Shown piece after piece: positions 9,944 to 18,631 of a stretch of DNA of 64,000 nt. Numbering within the stretch: position 1 is the first letter of the stretch; each line of letters opens with the position of its first letter. This DNA is from Acinetobacter parvus DSM 16617 = CIP 108168 (GTDB lineage Bacteria; Pseudomonadota; Gammaproteobacteria; Pseudomonadales; Moraxellaceae): contig NZ_KB849211.1 in the NCBI RefSeq assembly GCF_000368025.1, positions 56,704 through 120,703 of the forward strand, given 5' to 3'. The notes beneath the pieces are model-generated. The model did no database searches, was not told the origin of the DNA, and saw nothing but the letters and a program-made list of their open reading frames with translations. The position numbers and the translations under genes are program-made.

Positions 9944-10741
9944 TCAAGTTGCCTGACAAATCGGACAATTTTCATCTTTTTCAAACTGTAAAATGCGTTG
10001 GGAAAGGTTTAAACCATTCCAAAGTAATAATTTTTGCCTGAGTGGCGTTAAACCAAGCCCTAAAAACAGTAATGCGTGATGAGCCTGTAATGCTGCAATT
10101 GTGACAGGTGTTGTTGCCAAAACACCAGAGTCTGCACAGCGTAGATTTTCATTGGCATGTTGCTCTTTTGGGAACAGGCACTCATAACATGCTGAATCTG
10201 ATTCAACCATAAATAATTGTCCCTCAAAGCCAATGGCCGAAGCACTAATCAAGGGAACTTGATGTTTTTTGCACAGCGCATTAACTAAATATCGGGTACT
10301 AAAGTTATCACAACCATCTAAAACGACATCTTGGTGCCGTACCAATTCATCAGCATTACTTTCATCAAAACGACTATTTTGATAGTTCACCTGTATATGA
10401 GGATTAATTTTTTGAAGATGTTTGGCTAAGACTTCTGCCTTATAATGACCTAAATCATTTGAAGTAAATGCGATCTGTCTTTGCAAATTGCTGATTTCGA
10501 TGGTATCCGCATCAATAATGGTAATTTTACCCACACCTGCCCGCGCCAGCAGTTCCGCACTGGTACAGCCGATTCCACCAGCGCCAATCATCAGCACATT
10601 GGCAAGCTTGAGTTTTTCTTGCGCCTCGATATCCCAACCCTCCAATAAAATTTGTCGACTGTAGAGATGCATTTCATCATTACTGAGTTCAAATTCATTT
10701 TCTGGATGTTGTGACACGTGGCTTGCTTCTGTATAGCTCAA
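9944..10741 (-). CDS. moeB: HesA/MoeB/ThiF-family adenylyltransferase
   Basis: This 265-residue E1-like enzyme activates the C-terminal glycine of a sulfur-carrier protein such as MoaD or ThiS by adenylation. It has the nucleotide loop GAGGIGCTSAELLARAG (about residues 53-69), the IDADTIEISNLQRQ motif, zinc-binding CYECLF and CPICQ pairs, and the conserved LRCADSGVLATTP segment. MoeB versus ThiF cannot be settled from this sequence alone. In this window an SDR gene and a broken flavin reductase separate it from prfA-prmC. Confidence 0.85.
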   Translation of the reverse strand: MSYTEASHVSQHPENEFELSNDEMHLYSRQILLEGWDIEAQEKLKLANVLMIGAGGIGCTSAELLARAGVGKITIIDADTIEISNLQRQIAFTSNDLGHYKAEVLAKHLQKINPHIQVNYQNSRFDESNADELVRHQDVVLDGCDNFSTRYLVNALCKKHQVPLISASAIGFEGQLFMVESDSACYECLFPKEQHANENLRCADSGVLATTPVTIAALQAHHALLFLGLGLTPLRQKLLLWNGLNLSQRILQFEKDENCPICQAT

Positions 10742-10821
10742 TCATGTTGCTGATTTTAAGTGGATGTATGTTTTGAGGAAAGTAATAAATTTTATTTTGA
10801 CAAATAGAATAGCTTAACCAT

Positions 10822-11139
10822 TTGAGTGTCCCAGAAATCATACCCGTTGAACTTCCGAAAGCCTATCGATTGCTAAATCATGGCCCCACTGTACTCGTTT
10901 CTGCCCAGCACGGCGAAGATCAGGATGTAATGGCAGCGGCATGGGCCTGTGCACTGGAAATAACACCTGCCAAAGTTACGGTTGTACTGGATAAAAGTAC
11001 CAAGACAAGGCAACTGGTTGAGCAAAGTGGTTATTTTGCCTTACAAGTTGCCTGTTTCGATCAAATTGATATGGTGCATCAACTAGCGATGGTTTATTCC
11101 ATCGCTTTTCTACTTTTCACAATCTTAAATCTTATTTAG
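10822..11139 (+). pseudogene. Truncated flavin reductase family protein
   Basis: The first 90 or so codons, from a TTG start, match the FMN-binding split-barrel flavin reductase family (PVELPKAYRLLNHGPTVLVS, then AAWACALEITPAKVTVVLD). Full-length members are about 190-200 residues. Family-like sequence stops near 11084, and the last codons read through a transcription terminator hairpin into hydrophobic nonsense. A deletion probably removed the 3' half and fused it to the terminator next to the SDR gene. Confidence 0.75.
11085..11113 (+). terminator. Terminator hairpin inside the truncated flavin reductase tail
   Basis: An 8-bp stem AGCGATGG / CCATCGCT with a 6-base loop is followed on the plus strand by TTTTC-TACTTTT. 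It may also serve the SDR gene arriving from the right. Confidence 0.65.
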
Positions 11140-11902
11140 CCGCCATACGGATGCCACCATCCAGACGAATCACTTCACCATTCAGATATGAATTTTCAGC
11201 AATGTGTGCAACTAAACGCGCAAATTCTTCAGGACGACCCAAACGTGATGGATAAGGCACCATTTGCCCCAAAGCATCCTGTACATTTTGTGGCAAGCCT
11301 TTCAGCATTGGCGTTTCCATAATGCCAGGTGCAATGACCATGACACGAATCGCATGGCGCGCCAATTCACGGGCAATCGGCAAGGTCATGGCAACCACCG
11401 CACCTTTTGAAGCTGAATAGGCAGCCTGACCAATCTGACCATCAAAAGCTGCAACTGAAGCCGTATTGACAATCACGCCACGGTCTTCATCGTCTGCTTC
11501 AACTGTATTCTTACTCATGGCCTCAGCAGCAAAGCGTAGCATATTAAATGTACCAGTCACGTTGATCTGCAAGGTTTTGGAGAACATTACCAAATCATGT
11601 ACACCTTCTTTGCCCAGCACTTTTGCAGATGGGCCAATGCCTGCACAGTTGACCAAGCCATGTAAACTGCCATGCTTGGCAATGACATCTTGAAAGAATT
11701 GTTCCGCCGCCTGTTCATCAGTCACATCCAGCTTTACAAACTCAGCCTTTTCACCCAATGCCTGTGCCTGTTGTTCGCCTGCCTCAACATTCATATCAAC
11801 CAGCGTAACTGATGCGCCTTTTTCCACCAGATATTCTGCGGTTGCAGCTCCCAAACCAGAACCACCACCTGTAATAACAAAGTGTTTTCCCTGAATTTTC
11901 AT
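11132..11902 (-). CDS. SDR-family dehydrogenase, 3-hydroxyacyl-CoA dehydrogenase type 2-like
   Basis: The protein is about 256 residues from the ATG at 11902, chosen because AGGAAT sits seven bases upstream and the preceding 14 codons are not family-like. It has the Rossmann motif TGGGSGLGAATAEYL, the VNCAGIG (NNAG-type) motif, the catalytic Ser in NTASVAAFDG and YSASKGA (YxxxK). The overall pattern, including MVPYPSRLGRPEEFA near the end, resembles HSD17B10-type enzymes that oxidise 3-hydroxy-2-methylbutyryl-CoA or short 3-hydroxyacyl-CoAs with NAD. Substrate is inferred. Confidence 0.87.
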   Translation of the reverse strand: MKIQGKHFVITGGGSGLGAATAEYLVEKGASVTLVDMNVEAGEQQAQALGEKAEFVKLDVTDEQAAEQFFQDVIAKHGSLHGLVNCAGIGPSAKVLGKEGVHDLVMFSKTLQINVTGTFNMLRFAAEAMSKNTVEADDEDRGVIVNTASVAAFDGQIGQAAYSASKGAVVAMTLPIARELARHAIRVMVIAPGIMETPMLKGLPQNVQDALGQMVPYPSRLGRPEEFARLVAHIAENSYLNGEVIRLDGGIRMAAK

Positions 11903-12018
11903 TGGAATATTCCTGTTTACATAAAAATTATAAATGTTCGGCACTTAGCATAATTATTATGATCACAAATGCAATATCTTAATATCGCACAATACATGTC
12001 GTTTTTGGCGATTCTTAT

Positions 12019-12837
12019 TTAATCTAGCTTCTGTCCCAAGCTCACCCGATCATTGCCACCATAATCCTTGATGGTCTGGATTTGGTTAAAACCGTACTGC
12101 TCAAAGATGTCACACACCGCCTGACCTTGATCATAACCATGTTCAAGCACAATCCAGCCGTGTGGTTTTAACCAGTCTTTGCCTTGACGCATAATCGTTT
12201 CAATATCCGCTAAACCATGATTGGCTGCAATCAACGCCCGTTCAGGCTCAGATTTCAGCTTTTGCATGTGGAGATCATCAGGATCAATATACGGTGGATT
12301 AGAGACAATCAGATCAAAGCTTTGTTGATCTAAAGCCTCAAACCAAGCACCGCAGGCAAACTTAACCTGAGTTAAGCCATGCTTTAAGGCATTTTCTTTG
12401 GCAACATCCAGCGTTGGCTGATAAATATCAGTTGCAATCACTTGCCACTTTGGACGCTCACTGGCAAGCGCCAATGCAATTGCGCCTGTGCCTGTGCCTA
12501 GATCAACAATATTGGCATCTTGAGCAAGCGGAAGATTTAAAACCGTTTCCACCAAAATTTCGGTATCAGGACGTGGCACCAAAGTGTCATGGGTGACTTT
12601 TAAATCCAGCGTCCAGAATGGTTGTGAGCCTGTGACATAGGCCAAAGGCTCACCCTGTTCAATTCGGGCCAGCCCATCCAAATAAGTTTGCTGCTGAATT
12701 TCTGTCAATTCCTGCTCAAGCCTAAATTTAAGCTCTAAAATACTGACACCTATAATATGCTCAAGTAGCCAGGCAGCTTCCTGACGCTCATAGCTATCAA
12801 TTTCGCCTTTAATCTCTAAAGCCTGAGCAATATTCAT
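12019..12837 (-). CDS. prmC: PrmC, peptide chain release factor N5-glutamine methyltransferase
   Basis: The 272-residue SAM-dependent methyltransferase modifies the GGQ glutamine of release factors. The SAM loop VDLGTGTGAIALALA and the catalytic SNPPYID motif are both present, as is the PRPDTEILVE segment. Its ATG overlaps the stop of prfA by one base, so the enzyme and its substrate are translationally coupled. Confidence 0.95.
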   Translation of the reverse strand: MNIAQALEIKGEIDSYERQEAAWLLEHIIGVSILELKFRLEQELTEIQQQTYLDGLARIEQGEPLAYVTGSQPFWTLDLKVTHDTLVPRPDTEILVETVLNLPLAQDANIVDLGTGTGAIALALASERPKWQVIATDIYQPTLDVAKENALKHGLTQVKFACGAWFEALDQQSFDLIVSNPPYIDPDDLHMQKLKSEPERALIAANHGLADIETIMRQGKDWLKPHGWIVLEHGYDQGQAVCDIFEQYGFNQIQTIKDYGGNDRVSLGQKLD

Positions 12838-13925
12838 TAGCCACCATTTTCCTGTGCCAGCATTGCCAACTGATCTGCCTGATATTCACGATGCAGGCTA
12901 TCCAGCAATTCAGTTAAATCGCCTTCCATAATTGCATCCAGCTTATATAAAGTCAGGTTAATACGGTGATCGGTCATCCGTCCTTGTGGATAGTTGTAGG
13001 TACGGATACGCTCAGAACGGTCACCTGAACCCACCAGATCACGACGCATTTCAGAAGTTGCCGCATCAGCCGCTGCACGTTTTGCATTTTCCAGACGTGA
13101 TACTAACAACGCCATCGCTTTGGCTTTGTTCTTATGCTGGGAACGTTCTTCTTGACATTCCACCACCACACCTGATGGAATGTGAGTAATACGCACCGCA
13201 GAATCGGTTTTGTTAATGTGCTGACCACCCGCACCCGATGCACGGTAGGTATCAATACGTAAATCGGCAGGATTGATTTCCACTGTGGTATCGACATCAA
13301 CTTCTGGCAGAATGGCAACCGTGCATGCGGAGGTATGCACACGACCTTGTGATTCGGTTGCAGGTACACGCTGTACACGGTGTGCGCCACTTTCAAATTT
13401 CAGGCGACCATAGACACCCTCTCCATCGACACGGCAGATCACTTCCTTATAACCGCCATGCTCACCTTCATTTTCAGAAAGCACTTCGATACGCCAGCCT
13501 TGATTCTCAGCATATTTGCTATACATACGGAACAGGTCACCTGAAAAAATTGCAGCCTCATCACCGCCTGTTCCCGCACGAATTTCCAGATAGGCCGCAT
13601 TGGCATCATTCGGATCTTTTGGAATCATCAACACATTCAGTTGATCTTCCAGTTCCACCAAAAGCTCTTTATTGGCCTTGATTTCTTCTTCTGCCATGTC
13701 CTTGAAATCTGGATCAGATTTCATCATCTCAGCTGTTTCAATATCTTCCTCAGCTTGACGATATTTACCCCAAACCTCGGTGATTTCAGTTAAGTCATTA
13801 TGTTCACGGGACAGTTTACGAAAACGTTTATTGTCCGAAATCACTTCTACATCAGCGAGTAATGCAGTCAGCTCTTCATGACGATCACAAAGTTGATCCA
13901 GTCTTAAACGGAGTGATGCTTTCAT
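12837..13925 (-). CDS. prfA: PrfA, peptide chain release factor 1
   Basis: The 362-residue release factor 1 reads UAA and UAG. The catalytic GGQ lies in RASGAGGQHINKTDSAVR, and GTGGDEAAIF precedes it. Length and domain order are canonical. It is followed directly by prmC. Confidence 0.97.
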   Translation of the reverse strand: MKASLRLRLDQLCDRHEELTALLADVEVISDNKRFRKLSREHNDLTEITEVWGKYRQAEEDIETAEMMKSDPDFKDMAEEEIKANKELLVELEDQLNVLMIPKDPNDANAAYLEIRAGTGGDEAAIFSGDLFRMYSKYAENQGWRIEVLSENEGEHGGYKEVICRVDGEGVYGRLKFESGAHRVQRVPATESQGRVHTSACTVAILPEVDVDTTVEINPADLRIDTYRASGAGGQHINKTDSAVRITHIPSGVVVECQEERSQHKNKAKAMALLVSRLENAKRAAADAATSEMRRDLVGSGDRSERIRTYNYPQGRMTDHRINLTLYKLDAIMEGDLTELLDSLHREYQADQLAMLAQENGG

Positions 13926-14171
13926 GGGCGAAATATCTCAAAATTCAGGTTTGTGCGAATACAACATATACCGCACAATTAACATTAAAAAATTGCGCAT
14001 AGTGTACAGATTCTGGTGCTTAAAAGACATAGAGAAACGGGCCAACTTACCCATTCGCCCTCATTTCATCATAAATTGTTCAGTTTTGGTTGTGGACACT
14101 TGTTCTTGGATTTGTGCTCCGATATAAATAATCAGGGACAAATAGAAAGATAAAACAACAGGATAATATGT

Positions 14172-14639
14172 ATGAATAATTTTATTAATCGTCCAACCTC
14201 CGCATTTATTGCGGCAAGCTGGGTTGCTTTACTTGCTGGGGCGGTCGGATTCATGATTGGGCTATGGAATGCCAATATGCCCTTGCATGAAAAAGGCTAC
14301 TATCTGGTCATTTTACTCTATGGTTTATTTTCTGCCGCCTCATTGCAGAAAACCATTCGTGATCAATTGGAGGAAATTGCTGTTACCACAATTTACTATG
14401 GTCTGTGCTGGGTATCCATGGCAGTCTGTATCGTGCTGTTATTGATCAGCCTATGGAATGCTGACATCACCATGAGTGAAAAAGGTTTTTATATTATGTC
14501 ATTCCTGCTAAGCCTGTTTGGGGTTGTTGCAACACAAAAGAATATTCGTGACCTAAATTACCTACGCCTGCAAAATGAGTTGAATCCCCGCCAGTTGAAA
14601 CTGGAGGATTCCCCACAGCAAGATCATCAACAAGATTAA
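14172..14639 (+). CDS. YiaA/YiaB-type inner membrane protein
   Basis: The 155-residue protein contains two copies of the YiaAB two-helix domain: AASWVALLAGAVGFMIGLWNA with EKGYYL, then YYGLCWVSMAVCIVLLLISLWNA with EKGFYI, each followed by QKxIRD. Four transmembrane helices are predicted by eye. The C-terminal tail is polar. Function is unknown for the family. GGATAA eight bases upstream supports this start. Confidence 0.82.
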   Translation: MNNFINRPTSAFIAASWVALLAGAVGFMIGLWNANMPLHEKGYYLVILLYGLFSAASLQKTIRDQLEEIAVTTIYYGLCWVSMAVCIVLLLISLWNADITMSEKGFYIMSFLLSLFGVVATQKNIRDLNYLRLQNELNPRQLKLEDSPQQDHQQD

Positions 14640-14854
14640 ATTTAGCTTAAGGAAGTTCAGCCCGAGAACTTCCCTATTTCGCGATGATGCTTACTATCCA
14701 TATGCTTTATCATCATTATTTCTCTTTTAAATTTATTCACCAAAACAAAACGCTACAATCCAGACACCAAAACGTAATAATTCAGGCAGCCATCTCCACA
14801 ATTTTCCCCTCAAACTTTGTTACATTTCCCTCCATTACAAAAGATGTCGTCAAA

Positions 14855-15283
14855 ATGAAAGCGAATATTTGGTTATTGGGTGCGATTTTAGCCAGCTCAA
14901 CTTTGGTGACTACAGCACACGCTGATAATGCAACTCGTGTTGCTGCCACATCTGCCTTGGGAAGTGTGGTGGGCACTGCAATTGGTAAGGAGATCGGTGG
15001 CAACAATGGTGCCATGATTGGTTCCGCACTTGGCGGTGCTGGTGGTGCAGCGGCTGCAAGTAGTAAACATACCCGTACTGAAGCTGCAATTGGTGGTGGT
15101 TTAGGTGGCGTGGGCGGTTATACCGTTGGTAAGAATGTAGGTGGTACAACAGGCGGTTATATTGGTGCCGCTGCGGGTGCCGCAGGTGGTGCAGCTTTGG
15201 GTCGTAAAGTCGGTCAGGACCGCGACTATGACAATTACCAGTCTAAAAAATACAAGAAAAAAAGAAAGCATCGTCATCACTGA
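14855..15283 (+). CDS. Glycine-zipper periplasmic/surface protein
   Basis: The ATG at 14855 is preferred over the upstream in-frame ATG at 14684 because it opens directly into a signal peptide ending near TAHADN. The 142-residue protein then contains repeated glycine-zipper segments (GxxxGxxxG pattern: GTAIGKEIGG, GGGLGGVGGYTVGKNVGG, GAAAGAAGGAALG), which usually insert into or associate with membranes. The C-terminus is a basic Lys/Arg/His tail. Function unknown. A strong terminator follows. Confidence 0.72.
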   Translation: MKANIWLLGAILASSTLVTTAHADNATRVAATSALGSVVGTAIGKEIGGNNGAMIGSALGGAGGAAAASSKHTRTEAAIGGGLGGVGGYTVGKNVGGTTGGYIGAAAGAAGGAALGRKVGQDRDYDNYQSKKYKKKRKHRHH

Positions 15284-15292
15284 TATTTTAGA

Positions 15293-15315
15293 AAAGCGCC
15301 TTTGGGCGCTTTTTT
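15293..15315 (+). terminator. Rho-independent terminator
   Basis: AAAAGCGCC-TTTG-GGCGCTTTTTT, a GC-rich stem with a tetraloop and T tract, directly downstream of the glycine-zipper gene. Confidence 0.9.
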
Positions 15316-15328
15316 ACGATTAAAATTT

Positions 15329-15553
15329 CTAAAAGCATTTGGTCTTGATGTATTCAACCAACTTCATAGTGTTTCTTTTTATACCGATACAATAAGCACC
15401 GAGCGCATCACCCAAGTTTGCAGGTGGAGCATACGTGCTTTTTTTCTGTGCATGTATGGGTTGTTGATAAAGATTTGAGCTACCCTGCTCCATAACCTGC
15501 CATATAAATATCTTTATGATCAGGTTGATGTTTCCACTATGAAAATTTTTCAT
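15329..15553 (-). CDS. Doubtful small ORF, hypothetical
   Basis: A 74-codon ORF fills part of an otherwise empty stretch (15316-15660). It has no recognisable domain, no clear ribosome site and no clear signal peptide. The N-terminal 20 residues are moderately hydrophobic. It may be a remnant or chance ORF; I list it because nothing else explains the region. Confidence 0.2.
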   Translation of the reverse strand: MKNFHSGNINLIIKIFIWQVMEQGSSNLYQQPIHAQKKSTYAPPANLGDALGAYCIGIKRNTMKLVEYIKTKCF

Positions 15554-15675
15554 TTATCGGATTAATTTTTTAAATTTAAAAAAATCAAATAGATAAAAAA
15601 TTAAAGCTCAATAAATTGATGAATTTTTCTCATCGGCCATCTTTTAAATAAGTCACTTTATCCTAGTCTCAGGAA

Positions 15676-15691
15676 TGGCATCAAAATTGCT
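15676..15691 (+). promoter_or_regulatory. Sigma-54 (-24/-12) promoter of the ABC permease operon
   Basis: The sequence TGGCATCAAAATTGCT fits the sigma-54 consensus TGGCAYG-N4-TTGCW with GG at 15677-15678 and GC at 15689-15690, exactly ten bases apart. The predicted start of transcription is near 15702, giving a leader of about 39 bases before the permease ATG. No convincing NtrC-type enhancer was seen upstream. Confidence 0.72.
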
Positions 15692-15695
15692 TCAA

Positions 15696-15723
15696 GTATT
15701 ACGTTTTTAAAAAATCGTATTAC
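15696..15723 (+). promoter_or_regulatory. NikR-type palindrome, operator site 1
   Basis: GTATTA-N16-TATTAC, one mismatch from a perfect inverted repeat and with the same 16-base spacing as the E. coli NikR operator (GTATGA-N16-TCATAC). It covers about -6 to +22 relative to the predicted sigma-54 start, consistent with repression. Two further copies precede the other units of the guanidine locus. Confidence 0.65.
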
Positions 15724-15740
15724 TCGATAGGTACAAACCT

Positions 15741-16679
15741 ATGCATGATTCAGTATTCTCAAAAAAGAAAAAACTTTTGTTAGGTTTGGGGTCTTTCCTG
15801 ATTCCCATCCTGATTTGGAGTTGCGTCAGTTACCTGCCCTTTATCTGGCATCCACAGGTACAAATTACCGATTCTGGCAGTGTGTCTTATTTACAGGTCG
15901 GCACACGTATTGAAAAAACTGCCTTTTATCGTGAAGCGCAACAGGCAGTGGATGCAGGTAAAACACCGCCAAATGGGATTCTGGTCAATCCAATTTATCT
16001 GCCTGCACCACATGAGGTTGCCAAAGCGCTGGTCACATCCTTTACCACACCACCACAACAACCTGATGCGCCGTGGTTGCATCAAAGTCTGTGGCACAGT
16101 ATCAAGATTGTGTTTATCGCTTTCTTTATTTCATCTCTGATTGGTATTCCACTCGGCATTTTATCTGGCTTTTCTGCCACGATTTCCCGATTGACTGAAC
16201 CCTTTGTCGAGTTTTTCCGTTATCTACCTGCGCCTGCATTTGGCGCATTGGCAGTTGCCATTTTGGGCATTAATGATGCACCTAAAATTGCCATTATCGT
16301 GATCGGCACCTTATTTCAGCAAATCCTGATTATTGCCAATACCACTCGTATGGTGGATCGCGGCCTAATTGAAGCGGGTTATACACTGGGAACAAATAAA
16401 GCCAAAAGTTTATTTCATGTGGTGATTCCTGCGGCACTGCCTGATATTTACCGTGATTTACGGGTGTTACTGGGCTGGGCGTGGACTTATTTAATCGTAT
16501 CAGAATTGATCGGGGCCACTTCGGGGATTACCTGGTTTATCACTCAACAAGCCCGTTACCAGAATTTTGAGAATGTCTATGCCGCTATCTTAATTATTGG
16601 TGTGATTGGTTTGGTCACCGATGTGATGTTGATGAAATTAGGCGAACGTCTATTTAAATGGAAAGCAGGAGCAAAATAA
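15741..16679 (+). CDS. ABC transporter permease of the guanidine locus (SsuC/TauC/NrtB-like)
   Basis: This 312-residue inner-membrane permease belongs to the BPD_transp_1 superfamily. After the first transmembrane helix (about residues 12-35) there is a periplasmic segment of about 75 residues, then five hydrophobic segments and the cytoplasmic EAA-like loop EAGYTLGTNKAKSLFHVVIPAALPDI that contacts the ATPase. It resembles permeases of nitrate/sulfonate/taurine uptake systems and those annotated next to urea carboxylases. Its stop overlaps the ATPase start (TAATG). The matching substrate-binding lipoprotein is on the opposite strand at 21404-22435. I infer uptake of guanidine or a guanidine precursor. 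Confidence 0.88.
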   Translation: MHDSVFSKKKKLLLGLGSFLIPILIWSCVSYLPFIWHPQVQITDSGSVSYLQVGTRIEKTAFYREAQQAVDAGKTPPNGILVNPIYLPAPHEVAKALVTSFTTPPQQPDAPWLHQSLWHSIKIVFIAFFISSLIGIPLGILSGFSATISRLTEPFVEFFRYLPAPAFGALAVAILGINDAPKIAIIVIGTLFQQILIIANTTRMVDRGLIEAGYTLGTNKAKSLFHVVIPAALPDIYRDLRVLLGWAWTYLIVSELIGATSGITWFITQQARYQNFENVYAAILIIGVIGLVTDVMLMKLGERLFKWKAGAK

Positions 16680-17554
16680 TGGAAACTCAATTTGATGCGA
16701 ATGTTTATTTTGAACAAATTTATGCCCGTCCTGTGATTCTGGAAGCAAAAAAACTGACACAGGTGTTTAAGCATGGCAAAGAGCAACGCACCATTCTCAA
16801 TCAACTGGATTTAAAAATTCATAAACGTGAATTTGTCTGTGTGATTGGCCCGTCAGGTTGTGGCAAATCCACCTTGAGCCGTGTGGTGGCTGGCTTAGAC
16901 CCTTATCATAGTGGTGAAATTTTAGTTGATGGTCAAGCTATCACAGGCACAAGTTCAGAACGTGGCATGGTGTTTCAGGGCTATACCCTATTTCCTTGGA
17001 AAACGGTTAAGCAAAATGTCATGTTTGGGCCTTTGATGAAAGGCATCAGTGCAACTCGTGCCGAAGAGATGGCGAGAGAATGGATCAATATCATTGGTCT
17101 AGAAAAATATGAAAACCAGTATCCGCACCAACTGTCAGGTGGGATGAAACAACGAGTTGCAATTGCCCGCGCCTTGGTCAATGAACCCAAGATTTTATTG
17201 ATGGATGAACCGTTTGGTGCACTTGACCCACATACTCGTCAGAAAATGCAACGACATTTGATGGATTTATGGCAAAACATTGATATCACTATCATTTTTG
17301 TTACCCATGACATGGATGAAGCGATTCTACTGGCTGATCGTATTGTGGCGCTCAAAGCCAATCCTGGCGAAATCAAGGAAATTATTGAAGTAGATTTGCC
17401 TCACCCGCGTGGTACAGAGCTAATGAATACGCCTGAGTTTCAACGCCTGAGAAACAAGGTAGATCAACTGGTGCATGCTCAGGAAGATGAGCTTGATCCT
17501 GCCCTGACTCATTTACCGAAAATTCCCCGTATGACGCAGGTCGATGCTGAATAA
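16679..17554 (+). CDS. ABC transporter ATP-binding protein of the guanidine locus
   Basis: The 291-residue ATPase starts at the ATG within TAATG, coupled to the permease. Walker A GPSGCGKST, Q-loop VFQGYTLFPW, signature LSGGMKQRVAIARAL, Walker B ILLMDEPFGALD and the switch VTHDMDEA are all intact. It is of the SsuB/TauB/NrtD type. The C-terminal 40 residues extend beyond the core domain. It energises the permease encoded upstream. Confidence 0.93.
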   Translation: METQFDANVYFEQIYARPVILEAKKLTQVFKHGKEQRTILNQLDLKIHKREFVCVIGPSGCGKSTLSRVVAGLDPYHSGEILVDGQAITGTSSERGMVFQGYTLFPWKTVKQNVMFGPLMKGISATRAEEMAREWINIIGLEKYENQYPHQLSGGMKQRVAIARALVNEPKILLMDEPFGALDPHTRQKMQRHLMDLWQNIDITIIFVTHDMDEAILLADRIVALKANPGEIKEIIEVDLPHPRGTELMNTPEFQRLRNKVDQLVHAQEDELDPALTHLPKIPRMTQVDAE

Positions 17555-17568
17555 AGATTTTGTATAAT

Positions 17569-17614
17569 CTTTGGGACGACCCAAAGCGTTTTATTTATGT
17601 GCTGGACGACCAGC
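17569..17614 (+). ncRNA. Guanidine-II (mini-ykkC) riboswitch
   Basis: Two short hairpins, each with an ACGA loop, occur in tandem: CTTTGGG-ACGA-CCCAAAG at 17569-17586 and GCTGG-ACGA-CCAGC at 17601-17614, separated by 14 bases. The repeated GGACGACC core with ACGR tetraloops is the defining feature of the mini-ykkC motif, in which each loop helps bind one guanidinium. It ends 15 bases before the oxygenase start codon, a position suited to translational control. An upstream alternative stem (AAAGATT with AATCTTT, about 17555-17572) overlaps the first hairpin and could compete with it. Confidence 0.88.
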
Positions 17615-17629
17615 TAAATGGTGTGATGC

Positions 17630-18631
17630 ATGAAACAGGATTATGTTTTACCCTTGGTCGATATTTCAAAATTGACCAGTCCACAGCTTGAGGAACGATT
17701 ACAGGTCGCACAGGAACTGGATCAGGCCTGCCGTGAAGTCGGTTTTTTATATATTCGGGGTGATCAGCTCCAGCCCGCTTTATTTCAGCAACTGGTGCAA
17801 ACTGCACAGCGCTATTTCGCTCAGGATGAAGCGAAAAAAATGCAAAATTATATTGGTCTGTCTGAAAATCACAGTGGCTATGTGCCGATTGGTGAGGAAC
17901 GTTTTAAAAGCAATACCTACGATTTAAAAGAAACCTATGATGTCAATTATGATTATCAAGCAACTGAAAATCGTCGTCCTTTAGTTGGCCCAACGCAATG
18001 GCCCGATGATGCAGAATTTAAACAAAATGTCCTGAGCTATTATCAGCATATCAAGGATGTCGGACATCAACTTTTTCATGCCTTTGCGTTGGCTCTGGGG
18101 CTCGAAGAACAATTCTTTGATGCGCATTTGCAACATGCGCCCAGTCAGCTCAGGCTGATTCATTATCCTTATAATCCTGATGCTGAAGATGCCATGGGCA
18201 TTGGCGCACATACGGATTATGAATGTTTTACCCTGTTATTTCCGACCGCACCTGGCTTGCAGGTACTCAACAAACAAGGTGAATGGACCGATATTCCACT
18301 GGTTAAAAATACCATGATCATGAATATCGGTGACATGATGGAAATTTTATCCAATGGGCATTATATCGCCACCAAACATCGGGTCAAACGGGTCAAGGAA
18401 GAACGGTATTCATTCCCTTTATTTTTCTCCTGCGATTATGATTATATGATCCAGCCTGTGATTAAAAATGAAGCACCTAAATATAAGCCATTAAAAGGCG
18501 GTGAACATTTATTTAACCAGACTGCGCAGATTTTCCAGTATTTAAAACAACGCATTGATCGGGGTGAGTTGGTGCTGGAAAATGCCATGCCTCTGGATTC
18601 TTTTGGTCTGGCTGAATCTGGAGAAAAATAA
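17630..18631 (+). CDS. 2-oxoglutarate/Fe(II)-type oxygenase, isopenicillin N synthase family
   Basis: The 333-residue protein has the DIOX_N-like N-terminal domain (PLVDISKL) and a C-terminal 2OG-Fe(II) double-stranded beta helix. The iron ligands are visible as HTD in GIGAHTDYECFTLLF and a distal His in YIATKHRVKRV, followed by RYSFPLFF, the R-x-S motif that binds the co-substrate carboxylate. It is preceded by a guanidine-II riboswitch and its stop overlaps the next gene (TAATG). Related family members include ethylene-forming enzyme and homoarginine/arginine hydroxylases that release guanidine. I infer a guanidino-compound substrate, but the exact reaction is unknown. Confidence 0.85.
   Translation: MKQDYVLPLVDISKLTSPQLEERLQVAQELDQACREVGFLYIRGDQLQPALFQQLVQTAQRYFAQDEAKKMQNYIGLSENHSGYVPIGEERFKSNTYDLKETYDVNYDYQATENRRPLVGPTQWPDDAEFKQNVLSYYQHIKDVGHQLFHAFALALGLEEQFFDAHLQHAPSQLRLIHYPYNPDAEDAMGIGAHTDYECFTLLFPTAPGLQVLNKQGEWTDIPLVKNTMIMNIGDMMEILSNGHYIATKHRVKRVKEERYSFPLFFSCDYDYMIQPVIKNEAPKYKPLKGGEHLFNQTAQIFQYLKQRIDRGELVLENAMPLDSFGLAESGEK

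Noticed and set aside
15330..15660. Possible NtrC enhancer sites (GCAC/GTGC half-sites) upstream of the permease sigma-54 promoter
   Set aside because: Only isolated half-sites such as AGCATACGTGCT were seen; none matches the full spaced NtrC consensus well enough to report.
17563..17568. TATAAT as a sigma-70 -10 box for the oxygenase operon
   Set aside because: No matching -35 element, and the implied start would lie inside the first hairpin of the guanidine-II riboswitch; transcription from the upstream sigma-54 promoter fits better.
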